64,000 bases of DNA, taken from the NCBI RefSeq assembly GCF_036588685.1, contig NC_086379.1, forward strand, positions 16,787,862 to 16,851,861, written 5' to 3'. Under the pieces are notes generated by a model. The model had not been told where the DNA came from. It made no database searches and was given only the letters and a program-made list of their open reading frames with translations. Shown in pieces: positions 13,601 through 24,344 of the stretch. Each line of letters opens with the position of its first letter. The stretch's first letter is position 1. The stretch is from Mytilus trossulus (Eukaryota; Mollusca; Bivalvia; Mytilida; Mytilidae). A program made the translations under genes and the position numbers.

Positions 13601-16600
13601 AACATGTCAGAAGTAAGATGGATAATAATACACATAAAGATTGTATATGAGTAAAGATTGTACATGAGTAAATTTATATGATGCCGATATATCAACGTGG
13701 ATTCGTTTGCTCACAATGTAAAAGGGATGACAAAATAGAACATAAATAAAATTGAGAATGGAAATGGGGAATGAGTCAAAGAGACAATAACCCGACATTG
13801 AGCAGATAACAGCCGAATGCCATGTACCAATTGGTCTGCAATACAGCGAGAAACTCCCACACCCGGAGGCGTGCTTCAGCTGCCAATCCATAGTTGTAGA
13901 AGAACCTGTCAGTTGGGAGAGAATGGCTATTCAAAATAGCAAAGTTTTAAAATAATTTTATTTCAAATACATGATCGCATGATAGTCGATTATAATGTCT
14001 GAACTTCTTTTTAGGATAAAACAAATGGGACAACCATATTTACTGTTCCGAACCATGTCGTCGATAAGGATGTTCTTAGAAATGGCGGCTTTAATTATTA
14101 TATAGAACAGTATAAAGTACAGCCGGTAGGTCTTTATCTCTTTTTATTTTTTTCTAGAATTAAAGTCATATGAAACGAGTGACCGCTAAAAAAATATTGT
14201 TAACTCAATTCTTGAACTAATGCATACAAACAGCATACACTCAGTCTTCTGTGCACGATTTTATCATTTATTTTGCATAAATTTCGTATAATCGTCATTT
14301 TTTTTCAATCGGTCAGTATTGTTGTAAAAATATGGCAGGTAATTAAAGTTCGTGTTTTGAAGCCGAAGTTTAACGATTGTCACCTGTTTGTCAACAATCA
14401 ACAAAAAAGCATGGCTATTGAGTACGTGTTTAACATGTACAATCAGATGATAGTTTACTTTAAGGACATCCATGCGTATTGCGAGCACGAGATTTTTACG
14501 AGATGGGTCACACTGAGGTCACTTTGCATTCAGAAATTGCTTCCTGGAAAAAGTATATGTACATAAGTTTTAAAATGAAAACTATCTATTGAGTTATCAA
14601 AAAACATATGCATTATTTTTTTTAATTTGAGTTTTTTTATGACTTTAATAATAGATTTTGTGCAATGTTGCTATTTTATTTTTTTTATTTTTTTTTGGGG
14701 GGGGGGAGGTCAAACGGACATTTTAGTTTTACAAGTTGTGCACGTTCTGTTCCGTTGTGTTTGATTTAACATTTATACTAACAATTTTAGGATTCGACTT
14801 CGCTTCATATTTGTTTCTGGCAAAAAAAAATTGTGTTGCTTTCTGACCATTTTGTGTCAAAGCTTACCTGATGAAGATTATAATAAAAGACATGTATGAT
14901 ATTGTCAAAATGAGGACGAACATATCAAGAAGGTATTAGAGGTGGGGATTGTGAATAAAAATAGTCATGAAGTGTCATAAAAGTTGAATTTAATAACCAA
15001 ACGCTTGTCTAAACCCCTACTACAAAAAAAGAGAGATTACATGCTATATAAATGTTTATGTGCTTTTAAAATTTTACATCAGACAAGTCGACAGTTCTTT
15101 TCGATAAGCATGATGTTCATAAAAGAGGGACGAAAGATACCAAAGGGACGGTCAAACTCATAAATCTAAAACAAACTGACAACGCCATGGCTTAAAATGA
15201 AAAAGACAAACAGACAAACAATAGTACACATGACACAACATATAAAATCAAAGAATAAACAACTCGAACCCCACTAAAAACTAGGGGTGACCTCAGGTGC
15301 TCCGGAAGGGTAAACAGATCCTGCTACACATGTGACACCCGTCGTGTTGCTTATGTGATATCAAATCATAAGTTTTTGAAAGCATTTCTGTATATGTGAA
15401 TTATTAAAAATTGTATTATTCAGAGTGTTGATGGCAGGGACTATTTTCAAATAAAATTTTCATCAAGCGGACTTGTCACCTTGAAGAACTCCATTGATTT
15501 TGACGATTTGTATAGAAGAGGAAAACCAACCTATTTTATGCTGAATTTAACAGCAGAGGTAAACTATTAAAAACCTGAAATCAAGACAACATTTTCAACT
15601 AGTATTTGATACTAAATAATGTTTAAATTCTTCAACATACTAATAAACTCACATCAACAAAGAAAAGCGTCATAAGTATGCAGTACTTGAACACTTTAAA
15701 ATATTAGCACTGTAAACAACAAAAACTGACAAGAGATAAAATTAAGAATTTACATGGGGAATGTGTGAAAGAGACAACAACCCGATCTTGAGCAGACAAG
15801 AGCCGAAGGCCATCGTTGCATCTTCAGTGCAGCGAGAACATCCCGCACGGGTTAAACATGTTTTTTTTAGATCTTACCCCCACCCTATACATCTAGCCAA
15901 AGTAGAAGAAAAACACACATCAATACGCACAGAAAAACTTAGTTTAAAAGAAGTCCGAGTCCTATGTCAGAAAAGGTAATAAAAGAAACTAGACAAAATG
16001 ACAATGATACATACATTACCAAAGGACAACTAGCAGTTACTGACATGCTAGCCATAGACCTCAATTAAACTGATTGAAAGATTATGTCTTCATCATATGA
16101 ATATCAAGCACACAAGAGAATACACCATTGTTCATGTCTGTCAAATTTGTTTTGCGTAACGGTTGTTTTGTTATGAATTAGGCCGTTGTTTTTATCAATC
16201 AAATTGTTTCATATTTCAAAGTCATGTCAGGATTTTTAATAGCCGACCACACGGTATAACTTTTCTTATTGTTGAAGGATGTACGGTTGCATATAATTGC
16301 TAACACACTCTCCATTTGAACTTTGGTGAATGGTTGTCTCATTGGCAATTATACCACATCTCCTTATTTTGTATCAATTCTAAAGGACTTTATGAAATAG
16401 AGAGAAAACAACTTCTTCACTTTTTTATGACCGTGTAAATACGCTTTTTGAATGCTGCCTTTTAAAGTTGGCGCTTTAATATGTATAGTTACAAGAAAAA
16501 AACATACAAGACATATACTAGATAAAAAGTCAGCAATACATTAAGCTGAATGTATAATAGATGTATGCTATCCGGATACGCTATTTGTTTTGGATGAGCT

Positions 16601-19600
16601 TATGTTTAACACCTGTATTTATAAAATGACTTAAATAGTAGAATGAATTAGCAACATAGCTGGATATATTTCTTTTGAAATAGGATACCACGAATTTAAA
16701 GTCTTGGACGACTTTAAATATAAGCATTATAGATGTGGACGACCAGAAACCAATGTTCAGTATGTGTGTGCCACCATGCCAGAAGGCTCAATACAGAACA
16801 AACACACAGGTTGGATACAGAGTGAGTTTGTACCGTATTACCCTAGCCGTGTACTTTCCTCTTGAGCAGTATAAGTATTATGCTTATTTTCTTTTATAGT
16901 AGACCCAAAATAAAGAGTAATGGTAATTTGAATATTCCAGTACTTCAATGATATGCATGTATGTCTGGTAACTTTAGAATAGGGAATCTTATTTGTGATG
17001 AAAAGTGTAAAATGAATAGAAAGCGTTTCGTTTGAAATATGTTGAATTGATCAAAAGGTGGCAAGGCAAAAAAGTCTGGAAACACACCGCTTCTTCTTCT
17101 TTCAACGTTGCTTTTACAATATCATGGAATATTTTCATTTTAGGGAGTTCTAGGAATCAAACCAATGGAAGTGTTTGCAAAGGATCCAGATACATTCAAC
17201 AATTCGATCGTCTACACGTTGGAGCCAGGTATAACTAGTGTAATATTTTCCATCTTAATCTTCTCTGTGATCAAATTTTATAAAATCAATCTTAGGATGA
17301 TTTATTAAATAAAATCGTATGATTCATTTGAATTAAGCATGACAGCATCATATAAATAAATTGTAGTTGTAGCTGTATTTGGCAAAACTTTAATGGAATT
17401 TCGGTCCTCAATGCTCTTCAACACCGTACTTTATTTGGCCTTTTTTTTTCTTTTTCTTTTTTTTTTGGATTCGAGCCTCACTGATGAGTCTTTTGTAGAC
17501 GAAACGCGCGTCTGGAGTAAATTCAAATTTAAATCCTGGAGTTTATGATGAGTTTATTTGAATTTGATAGAACACAATTTATACAATTTTCATCTTATTT
17601 CTCTTACATTAATTCAATTTTGGTTTATGTATGTGGACAGGCAAGATAAGAAACAACTAAAAACTTCCTAATTACGCTATTTTACAAATCACAGAGTTAT
17701 CTTTTCCTGAGTTTGTGTTTAGTCTATTGAAACACAATGTCGAAGGTAGAGGTTTTAAAAATATAGTTCTGACGTTTATCTGGAAAAGTTAAATTGATAA
17801 ACTCTACAACTTCAAAAGATTTTGTCAAATTTGAAGTGATATTTTTTTCAAGAATGAATAGTTATATATTAATAAGAGATTAGAAAAAGTCCAATTGGAA
17901 TTAATGATCAAGTTTCTAAAAGAATCTTTGGATTGAAAATAAACTCATCATACATACCAGGATTGAAATTTTATATATACGCCAGACGCGCGTTTTGTCT
18001 TCAAAAGACTCATGTGTCATTTTAATGTTATATTTAACATTGCCATAAAAGCGAGAGGTTTGGCATGCCACAAAACCAGGTTCAAACCACCATTTTTTTC
18101 TTACAATACCAATACCAATACCAAATTATTTATTATAGTGACATGTGTTTTATGACAATATACAATATTTCAATAAGCAGTTGTAATTACATGTATCAAC
18201 ACCCGGCCCTTTGGACCTATAAGTCACTTTAAACATTTATACATAAAAAAATAGTAATCATTTAACAGCGGACAAAGTTAGAATTTATGTTTGATTGTTC
18301 CTATACAAAAAGTTTTTTCTTTTATTAAATGCATTGTTCAAAAATTTAGCAGTTTTTCTAGGATAATTGCAGATAAGAAGTTTAAATTGTTCATCATTAG
18401 AAAGGTTTTCAAAAGAGTGTTCTATATCCAATATAAGTTGATTTCTTAAATCTCGGTAAAAGACACAGTCCATCAGGAAGTGGCGTTCATTTTCAACATC
18501 ACATGAGTCACACATTTTGCAAATGCGATCAACTTCTGCTTCTCCGACAAACCGTCCGGTTTCGATCCTCAAGGGAAGTATGCCGCATCTAAATTGTGCC
18601 AGTATAGAACGTTCAGAACGAGAGAGGTTCAGTCCAACATATGTTTCACATTTATATTCTGATTTGAATGTTTTATATGTCCGCAATTTCGGAAAGTTTG
18701 TAATAGAGTTTTCCCATTCAGTGGAACACAACATGAAAAGTCTGTCTTTTACAAGAGAAATATCGCAAGTTTGTTTTTGGTGGAAATAATCTTCCAAGTC
18801 AATGTGTGACAAAATAAGTTTAATATCTGATGACCAATTGTTCAAACACCGTTCAAGGTCCCAGTTGAAAACCTGTTTACATACGCGTGAATCGTCCATT
18901 TGAATAAGCTTGTTCCATAGTCTAATCATATTGTACCAGTGTCTTTCTTTACAAGGCAGCCACCCAACATCACCATTTGTAGCAACTTTCGGAGCGAATT
19001 TATGAACACCTAAGAAATAACGAATGGCTTTGGACTTACAATGTCCTGTACCAAGTCAGGAAAATGGCCATTGTTATATTATAGTTCGTTTTGTGTGTGT
19101 AACATTTCAATGTTGTGTTCCTGTTGTGTCGTTGTTCTCCTCTAATAGTTGATGCGTTTCTCTCAGTTTTAGTTTGTAACCCGTATTTGTTTCGTTTTTT
19201 TTCTCAATCGATTTATGAGTTTCGAACAGCGGTATACTACTGTTGCCTTTATTTATCCATCAGTGACGCTCGAATCAAAAAATGTTTAAAAGGCCAAATT
19301 GAAGTTAAATCTAAACTTTTTCATACTTGCAATATAGTTTCAAAACTTTCTTCAATAGCAATGCAATATGACATTGAAAAGGATTTTAATTTTATGTATG
19401 TGTCAAAATTTTGATTTTTTTTAAATCACATAATTGTTCTAGCTGCGATCATCACGCCAATGAAATTCGGGCAAAATTCGTGAAACTTCCTATCCAATCA
19501 TCCTGTCAAATATTTTCTCTATGATTTAAATGCTTCTTATTCTATTTCACATATACATGTAGTTTTAAAATATTAAATGCAGTATATTTACTTTTCAAGT

Positions 19601-21715
19601 GCCATATCAATATGCGAGTGCATTCTCAATAGACAGCAGGACAGGGGAAATAACTCAGAATTTGAATGTTTTAGATGCTGGTGTACTTATTATAAAGGTA
19701 TTTATAGTCGATTATTTTACTTTTGATATGAATATTGTCTAAAGTGTGAGTGTGATATATGATGTTCAATTGTTGAGGTCAAACTTCGGCTCTTTGAATT
19801 ATAACTTAGAATCGAAAAATAATGCATATTTTCTCTTTTATATCGAAACGTCTTTCAAAGTAAGTTCCAATATGTATAGAAAGCGCATAAAATCGGCGAA
19901 AAACTTTCTAAAAAAAACCCATTAAATTCCAAATCAATAGATTTTTCTTTAAAAAATAATTGATATTGGTGTGAAAAATTCTGTTTAAATTCTATGAAAT
20001 AATAATATGAACATCGCCCTCTTTTGATGGTTTACATAATTCAAAGTGGAGTTTTACGTTAAAAATACCACAAAACTTTGAACTAATCTCAACGCCACTC
20101 GTTGAAGTTTATAGAACGTGTATTTTTTAAATTGTTTGTTTTTACTTTTTCACTTCCATCAAGGTAACAACATGAACAAATAGGTTAATGCATAAAAAAA
20201 TAAGTCGGTCAATACTGCAAAATAGAAATGTATGTATTAACAACAACATATAGTTTTTTTTTAAATCGATTTGAGTTTAGAATTTTGATTATTTTAAGAA
20301 AACGTATGCATGTTTTTCACCGATTTATGTGCTATTTTGAATGAGTTAAATCAGTAACATTTTAAAAAATGAAAGAGATAGTTTTTTGCGATTTTCAGTT
20401 ATGCATTATCTGCCTATGTTTGTATGCAAAAGGTTAACAATGTATGTCACATAGCTTTTTTACTGTTTCTTCACATTAAGTGTCAAAATTGTAATATTTT
20501 TCTCAAATCAAAATTTGTGATATAAAATTGTGATAATTCTCAAATAAAAAATGATATAAAATTGTGATATTTTTCTTAAATCAAAAATGATATAAAATTG
20601 TAATTTTATTCTCAAATCAAAAATGATATAAACCTGTATGCATTCCATGGGTTATTGACTTTAATGACACATGTTACATCATTTTACCTTTAACTCATAC
20701 TATTATTGTTTTTCAATATGTCAAAGTAATTGTTATCTGAAATTATTAGCATATTATTTAATAGTAATATTGATTCATTCTGGTCGGTTCTTTCAAATTA
20801 ACATTTTTGTCTAAATGATAACTTCTTTTAAAAGTACAGAAAAAAACAAAAGATATAAAGGGTTATATAGAATCTTGAGTGGAAGAAGGAGAGAAAACAC
20901 AATTGTCAAAAGAAAGAAAAAAAAAACACCTTAAAAGTCGACAAAACACGACATAAACAAGATCTGGGACACATACATATTTGTTATTAAGCATGTCACC
21001 AGCGACCCGCATTTCATTTTCTACTGAAGTTAAGTTTTTATTTCTTCCAATTCTTCATTTTTCCTAATGGGACTTTATAAACTGGACATATGTGGCTTTC
21101 TGTTTTTAGGCAACAGAAGATTCAGTCAAACAACTTTTCGATGATGCTACACTTTTGGTCACCCTTGGCAACGGTACATCGGCAACACCTCCTCCAGTAG
21201 GTAAATCAGTGGATGATGACTCAGGTAATTTGAAGATGGTTATCATTATCCTTGCAGTTGTTTCCCTGCTGATTATCATTGTGATAATTATAGTGTTTGT
21301 AGTATATCACAAGAAGGTTGCCAAAGCGGTTCGGCCAGCAGATGATGGCAAAGAAGGCTCAGCGGATATTTCGCACTCTCAAAACTGGCAAGCAATGAAC
21401 TCGGGCAGTAAAACAGAACTTTTAGCAAGTGATATGCTTAATCCGGCTCTTATGGCAACACCGGATGGAAGAGGAAACACATTGTTACCGTTGACGAAAG
21501 ACTCTGCGACAGGAACCGGAAAGAAGCGTTCGCGTCGTCGTAATAGGAATAAGGAACCGGAAATATTCGATGGGACGAGAGAATACGAAGGAAAATTAGA
21601 CATGGAGTTTTTTACAGATGCAAATACGAAATCAAAGATAAAACAATCAACGAGAAGTAGAGATACCAAAACCGATCCTAAATACTGGATTACAATTCCA
21701 AACGATGATGAGTGA
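7623..21715 (+). CDS. Cadherin-like single-pass receptor, complete 11-exon gene
   Basis: Eleven GT-AG exons join in frame to 543 residues: 7623-7674, 9198-9269, 10060-10259, 11813-11869, 12582-12659, 14015-14125, 15424-15558, 16684-16821, 17144-17228, 19600-19697, 21110-21715. The ATG at 7623 begins a hydrophobic signal peptide (MTLLLCIVLSGLASIDV). The ectodomain holds degenerate cadherin repeats, shown by VNEFAPYF, IDVDDQKPMF, AKDPD, FSIDSRTGEI and IIKATED, and at least nine N-glycosylation sequons. A membrane helix follows at about residues 385-408, then a 135-residue cytoplasmic tail with a polybasic KKRSRRRNRNK and EIFDGTREYEGKLDMEF from about residue 493. That tail motif is shared with the gene ending at 1184. 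Cadherin repeats normally bind Ca2+ and mediate cell contact; here several Ca2+ ligand motifs are weak, so adhesion is inferred. The second exon is short and its donor choice (after GATGTTG) was decided by reading frame. Introns carry many repeats. Confidence 0.85.
8861..9084. mobile_element. Foldback MITE with TA target duplication (GCGAAAACGC-rich)
   Basis: The 224-bp segment is nearly palindromic. Each arm begins TGGTGG, followed by GCCATTTCGCGTTTTCGCC, and the two arms face each other. A TA dinucleotide flanks each side (8859-8860 and 9085-9086), as expected for Tc1/mariner-type mobilisation. The centre is full of CG-rich units such as GCGAAAACGCG, unusual in this AT-rich window. It lies in intron 1 of the cadherin-like gene and encodes nothing. 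Confidence 0.8.
9690..10010 (+). repeat. Dispersed bivalve-type repeat, copy 2
   Basis: Homologous to 5885-6235 (same block order, including GTGCGAGTGGGGCATCCGTG). It ends about 50 bp before the acceptor of the third exon of the cadherin-like gene, within its second intron. Confidence 0.7.
10555..11450 (+). repeat. Composite of dispersed repeats in an intron
   Basis: The first part (about 10580-10770) belongs to the family containing GTGAGCCAAGGCTCCGTGTT and GAGCTGTCTCATTTGCAC, seen again at 61735-61870 and inverted at 60830-60985. The last part (about 11320-11445) is an inverted copy of the GAGAATGGAAATGGG repeat. No coding exon is present. Confidence 0.65.
12325..12449 (+). mobile_element. 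Small foldback element, copy 1
   Basis: The arms AACACATAGCTGAGAGGG (12325-12342) and CCCTCTCAACTATGTGTT (12432-12449) are inverted with one mismatch. The interior resembles 54240-54345 (both contain a CTACC or CTACG block then CTCGAAAA, and later GGATAAC). The element is about 125 bp and non-coding. Confidence 0.65.
12770..13310 (-). repeat. Large dispersed repeat, inverted copy
   Basis: Reads on the minus strand through GTTGTCTCATTAGCAATCAT, CCTTTTATAGCTGACTATG and CAGCAGCCTGTAATTCAGTG. Parts of the same family occur near 11525-11610, 16190-16370, 25950-26130, 38465-38515 and 41705-41905. It spans several antisense open frames of 60-80 codons, which are not genes. Confidence 0.65.
13745..13895 (+). 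repeat. Short dispersed repeat (GAGAATGGAAATGGG family)
   Basis: Same family as 7375-7505: GAGAATGGAAATGGGGAATG, then CAGCCGAATGCC, then GCAATACAGCGAGAAACTCC and a GC-rich end. It lies in an intron of the cadherin-like gene. Confidence 0.75.
15115..15345 (-). mobile_element. 3' tail of the reverse-transcriptase element, inverted fragment
   Basis: The minus strand matches the non-coding tails at 29740-29980 and 62150-62397: GGAGCACCTGAGGTCACCCC, then GCCATGGCGTTGTCAGTTTG, then CCCTTTGGTATCTTTCGTCC. Only the 3' end of the retroelement is present, as in a 5'-truncated insertion. Confidence 0.75.
17345..17570 (+). repeat. Repeat with a hammerhead-like core, copy in cadherin intron
   Basis: Family marked by a block near GGTCCTCAATGCTCTTCAAC, then CTGATGAGTC...GACGAAACGCGCGTCTGG, then AATCCTGG. 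Related copies lie at 31934-32525 (+), 44465-44850 (-) and a partial inverted one at 17930-18030. Confidence 0.7.
17481..17519 (+). ncRNA. Hammerhead-ribozyme-like motif (degenerate)
   Basis: CTGATGA is followed by a GTCT/AGAC hairpin, GAAA, then CGC-GCGTCTG-GAG and TA. This is the order of the hammerhead core with stem II intact and stem III mismatched. I could not find a convincing stem I, so self-cleavage is doubtful for this copy. Confidence 0.3.
17930..18030 (-). repeat. Partial inverted copy of the hammerhead-like repeat
   Basis: On the minus strand it reads ATGAGTC, TTTTGAA, GACAAAACGCGCGTCTGG, then CAATCCTGGTATG. The core positions are mutated (ACATGA in place of CTGATGA, AAAA in place of GAAA). 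It sits about 70 bp from the 3' end of the LINE fragment. Confidence 0.6.
18100..19045 (-). mobile_element. 5'-truncated non-LTR retrotransposon (LINE ORF2 C-terminus)
   Basis: The minus-strand frame ends with a stop at 18285-18287 and can be read without a stop back to about 19040, giving some 250 residues. It carries KSKAIRYFLGVHKFAPKV and GWLPC near its start, then RSERSILAQFRCGILPL. A CxxC...H...C cluster (CKMCDSCDVENERHFLMDC) follows, typical of the region after the reverse transcriptase in many invertebrate LINE ORF2 proteins. The reverse-transcriptase domain is missing, so the copy is 5'-truncated. The 3' end carries short TTGGTA repeats (18107-18123 on the other strand), the microsatellite tail common in some LINE clades. 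It lies in the intron between exons 9 and 10 of the cadherin-like gene, in the opposite orientation. It is an inactive fragment; the clade is not resolved. Confidence 0.75.
20480..20640 (+). repeat. Short tandem array, about 42-bp unit
   Basis: Four imperfect units built around TCTCAAATCAAAAATGATAT and AAAATTGTGATA, very AT-rich. It lies in the last intron of the cadherin-like gene. Confidence 0.65.
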
Positions 21716-23792
21716 CATATAAGAATATTTCAGGTAGTTTGTAGTACATAAACTTGAATGGTTAAAATATGCTCATCTTTCTATATTGAAAGAAGTTGAA
21801 ACAGATGAGTACGAGAAATAGTCTACGAGTCTGTAAATGTGATTAGACTTACTGTCTGTGATATATTTTATTATAAATATTTGTGTTTTGTTTAGAATAA
21901 TGTGAAGTTAAAAGAGGAGATGAAAATTTCTAGTTGAACTTACTTGCAACTTGCCATGCACGCCTCGTGTGAAGAAGTCTTTATAAAATAACGATGTTCT
22001 TATCTTTTTAACAATATATAGAATGAGGGTTTTCTAATTTAAACCGAAGGAGTAGTTTAAATATCGGCGCTTAATTTATAATGGCGCCTTCCAAAGTACA
22101 TGTAAGAACTTGTTGCGCTTATTATAATTCAATTCAAAAGTGCCACCAACACCTTTTTGACAACGCTGTTATTTATATTTAATTTCTACAGTTATTAGCC
22201 TCAAGAGACCAGTATAATCTGCTTGTTAACAAATGTATTTTATGTTTCCGGATAAAAAGAGCGTTTTGCTTCCTTTCAAAGAAGGATGTTAAAAGGAAAG
22301 CAATTGCGACAGTACAGCCTACAAAGAGTTTATCCTAAAAAAAAGTTCATTGAATCCAGAACAAGGTCTAAATTTCTCTATAAAGTCTATACAGGACATT
22401 TTTTTGATTTCACAGAATTTGAAACCGATACTTTAATTTATTTTCATCGTGATGTTGTTTACAAACATATTGCGATGGTTTTTAATTTGCTTCTTAGAAT
22501 ATATTTTTAAATCATGTGCATACGGAATTTTTTGGTGCATTTTATTTCTATTAGAAAGAAAAAACACATTAACACTGTGTCTTTCGTCAAGGCGTCTTGC
22601 TCATTTGTATAATTACTTATGTATACTGAATAAGTTCGAGAGTTGGTGGGTTAACAGTTTGAACATGTTAACTCCGGTATATTCTGTTTTTGCTTTTGCA
22701 CAACCCAGGAGGCAGTAGTCGAATTGGTTTTTTTCAAATGATATTCTGTTTATTTGTTTATGCATGTCAAAAGCTTAAATTGAAGTGTGAGTTAAATATT
22801 TTTGGTATTTGAACAGTCTGTTTATCTATGGGATGTTTTATTTTACAACGTAATTCGAATTTGTGCTAATTATTGAAAGTTCTGATAACTTCTTCTTTTT
22901 TTCAATGTTTTCTATAAATGATCTTTCGTCTGATATTTGTCTTATTGTCAATCATATCACATCTTAAACTGATATTATAAATAACGGCAACAGTAGTATA
23001 CCGCTGTACAATATTCTTGAATCGATTAGGAATAAACAAATCTGGGTCACAAATCAAAACCGAGGGAATCACATCAACAACAAAAAACAAACACGGAATA
23101 ACAGAAACACTGGACTGCTACAAAAACAAACACTAATACATAGAAATAGACTATTTGATATCAACAAATATTAATGTTCTAATAATTCCTTTTGAAGGCA
23201 GACTAGTAATCGGTTTTGAATTGTCAATTGTCACAAATATAAAATTATATGGATACCTGTTCTAAAACAGATATTTCTAAAACGTAAAAGAGTAAGGATC
23301 AAATTATGCGAGAAAAAATCTCGTTTACATATTATGTTCAAATATTTGTTAGTTGTTAATCGAAAAACAATTTTGATTTATACATATTTTTGTTAGTGGC
23401 GCAGTTATATTATAATTATGAAACTTATCTGGACAAATATTATCGATATATGAAACGTGTGATATCTGTATTGAAAGACCTATATTTAAGTTAATCTTAT
23501 GTTTTTTTCGTCTTACAATTCAGGTTATGAAACTACCAATACAAAACGCAAAATAACTCGCACACAAACAACCACAATTACAAAAAAAACAAACAATGAC
23601 AAAAAAATCCCCCAAAATACTATCATACCTGCATTGTGTCTGCATAAAACTCAGTAGAGCTAATGTTATGTTATGCTTTATATTAATTAAAAGATGTGGT
23701 ATGATTGTCATTATCAATGGTAAAGTGTAATGCAAGCAAAAATTACAAAATTATATACTGATTCCCGATATCTCTAAGCTGTTTATCGTTAA
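21716..23792. other. 3' flank of the cadherin-like gene, no further gene seen
   Basis: AT-rich sequence after the TGA at 21713-21715. About 22905-23090 is an inverted copy of the repeat at 60-200 and 19090-19260 (shares GCGGTATACTACTGTTGCC on the minus strand). Open frames of 60-90 codons are scattered here but none has splice context or recognisable similarity. Confidence 0.5.
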
Positions 23793-24218
23793 GGAAAGGT
23801 GTTCCCTTTAAAATGCACGTATGTTTTCATTATTAATGTAGCCATAGGAAAGGTGTTCCCTCTAAAATGCACGTATGTTTTCATTATTAATGTAGCCATA
23901 GAAAAGGTGTTCCCTCAAAAATGCACGTATGTTTTCATTATTAATGTAGCCATAGGGTGTTCCCTCGAAAATGCACGTATGTTTTCATTACTAATGTAGC
24001 CATAGGAATGGTGTTCCCTCCAAAATGCACGTATGTTTTCATTATTAATGTAGCCATAGGAAAGGTGTTCCCTAAAAAATGCACGTATGTTTTCATTATT
24101 AATGTAGCCATAGGGTGTTCCCTCTAAAATGCACGTATGTTTTCATTACTAATGTAGCCATAGGAAAGGTGTTCCCTCCAAAATGCACGTATGTTTTCAT
24201 TATTAATGTAGCCATAGG
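23793..24218 (+). repeat. Minisatellite, 8 units of 54 or 50 bp
   Basis: Units start at 23793, 23847, 23901, 23955, 24005, 24059, 24113 and 24163. The core is GTGTTCCCT, then AAATGCACGTATGTTTTCAT, then TAATGTAGCCATA. Most units are 54 bp; two (23955 and 24113) lack AAAG and are 50 bp. Because 54 is a multiple of three, the first units form an open frame of repeated 18-residue blocks. That is a by-product, not evidence for a protein. Confidence 0.9.
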
Positions 24219-24344
24219 GTCATATGTAATGTTTTAATGTTTCCCTATAGAGACGAGTTACGAAGCATTACCCTTTACGCTAGTTGTCGGATTTTTTTTA
24301 TTTCAATCTATTGATGACCTGTTTGAGGTTTTTTATGGAGTATC

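Noticed and set aside
18517..18789. 90-codon plus-strand frame
   Set aside because: Antisense shadow of the LINE ORF2 fragment.
23799..23999. Repeated 18-residue protein in the minisatellite
   Set aside because: Follows from a 54-bp unit; the 50-bp units break the frame and there is no gene context.
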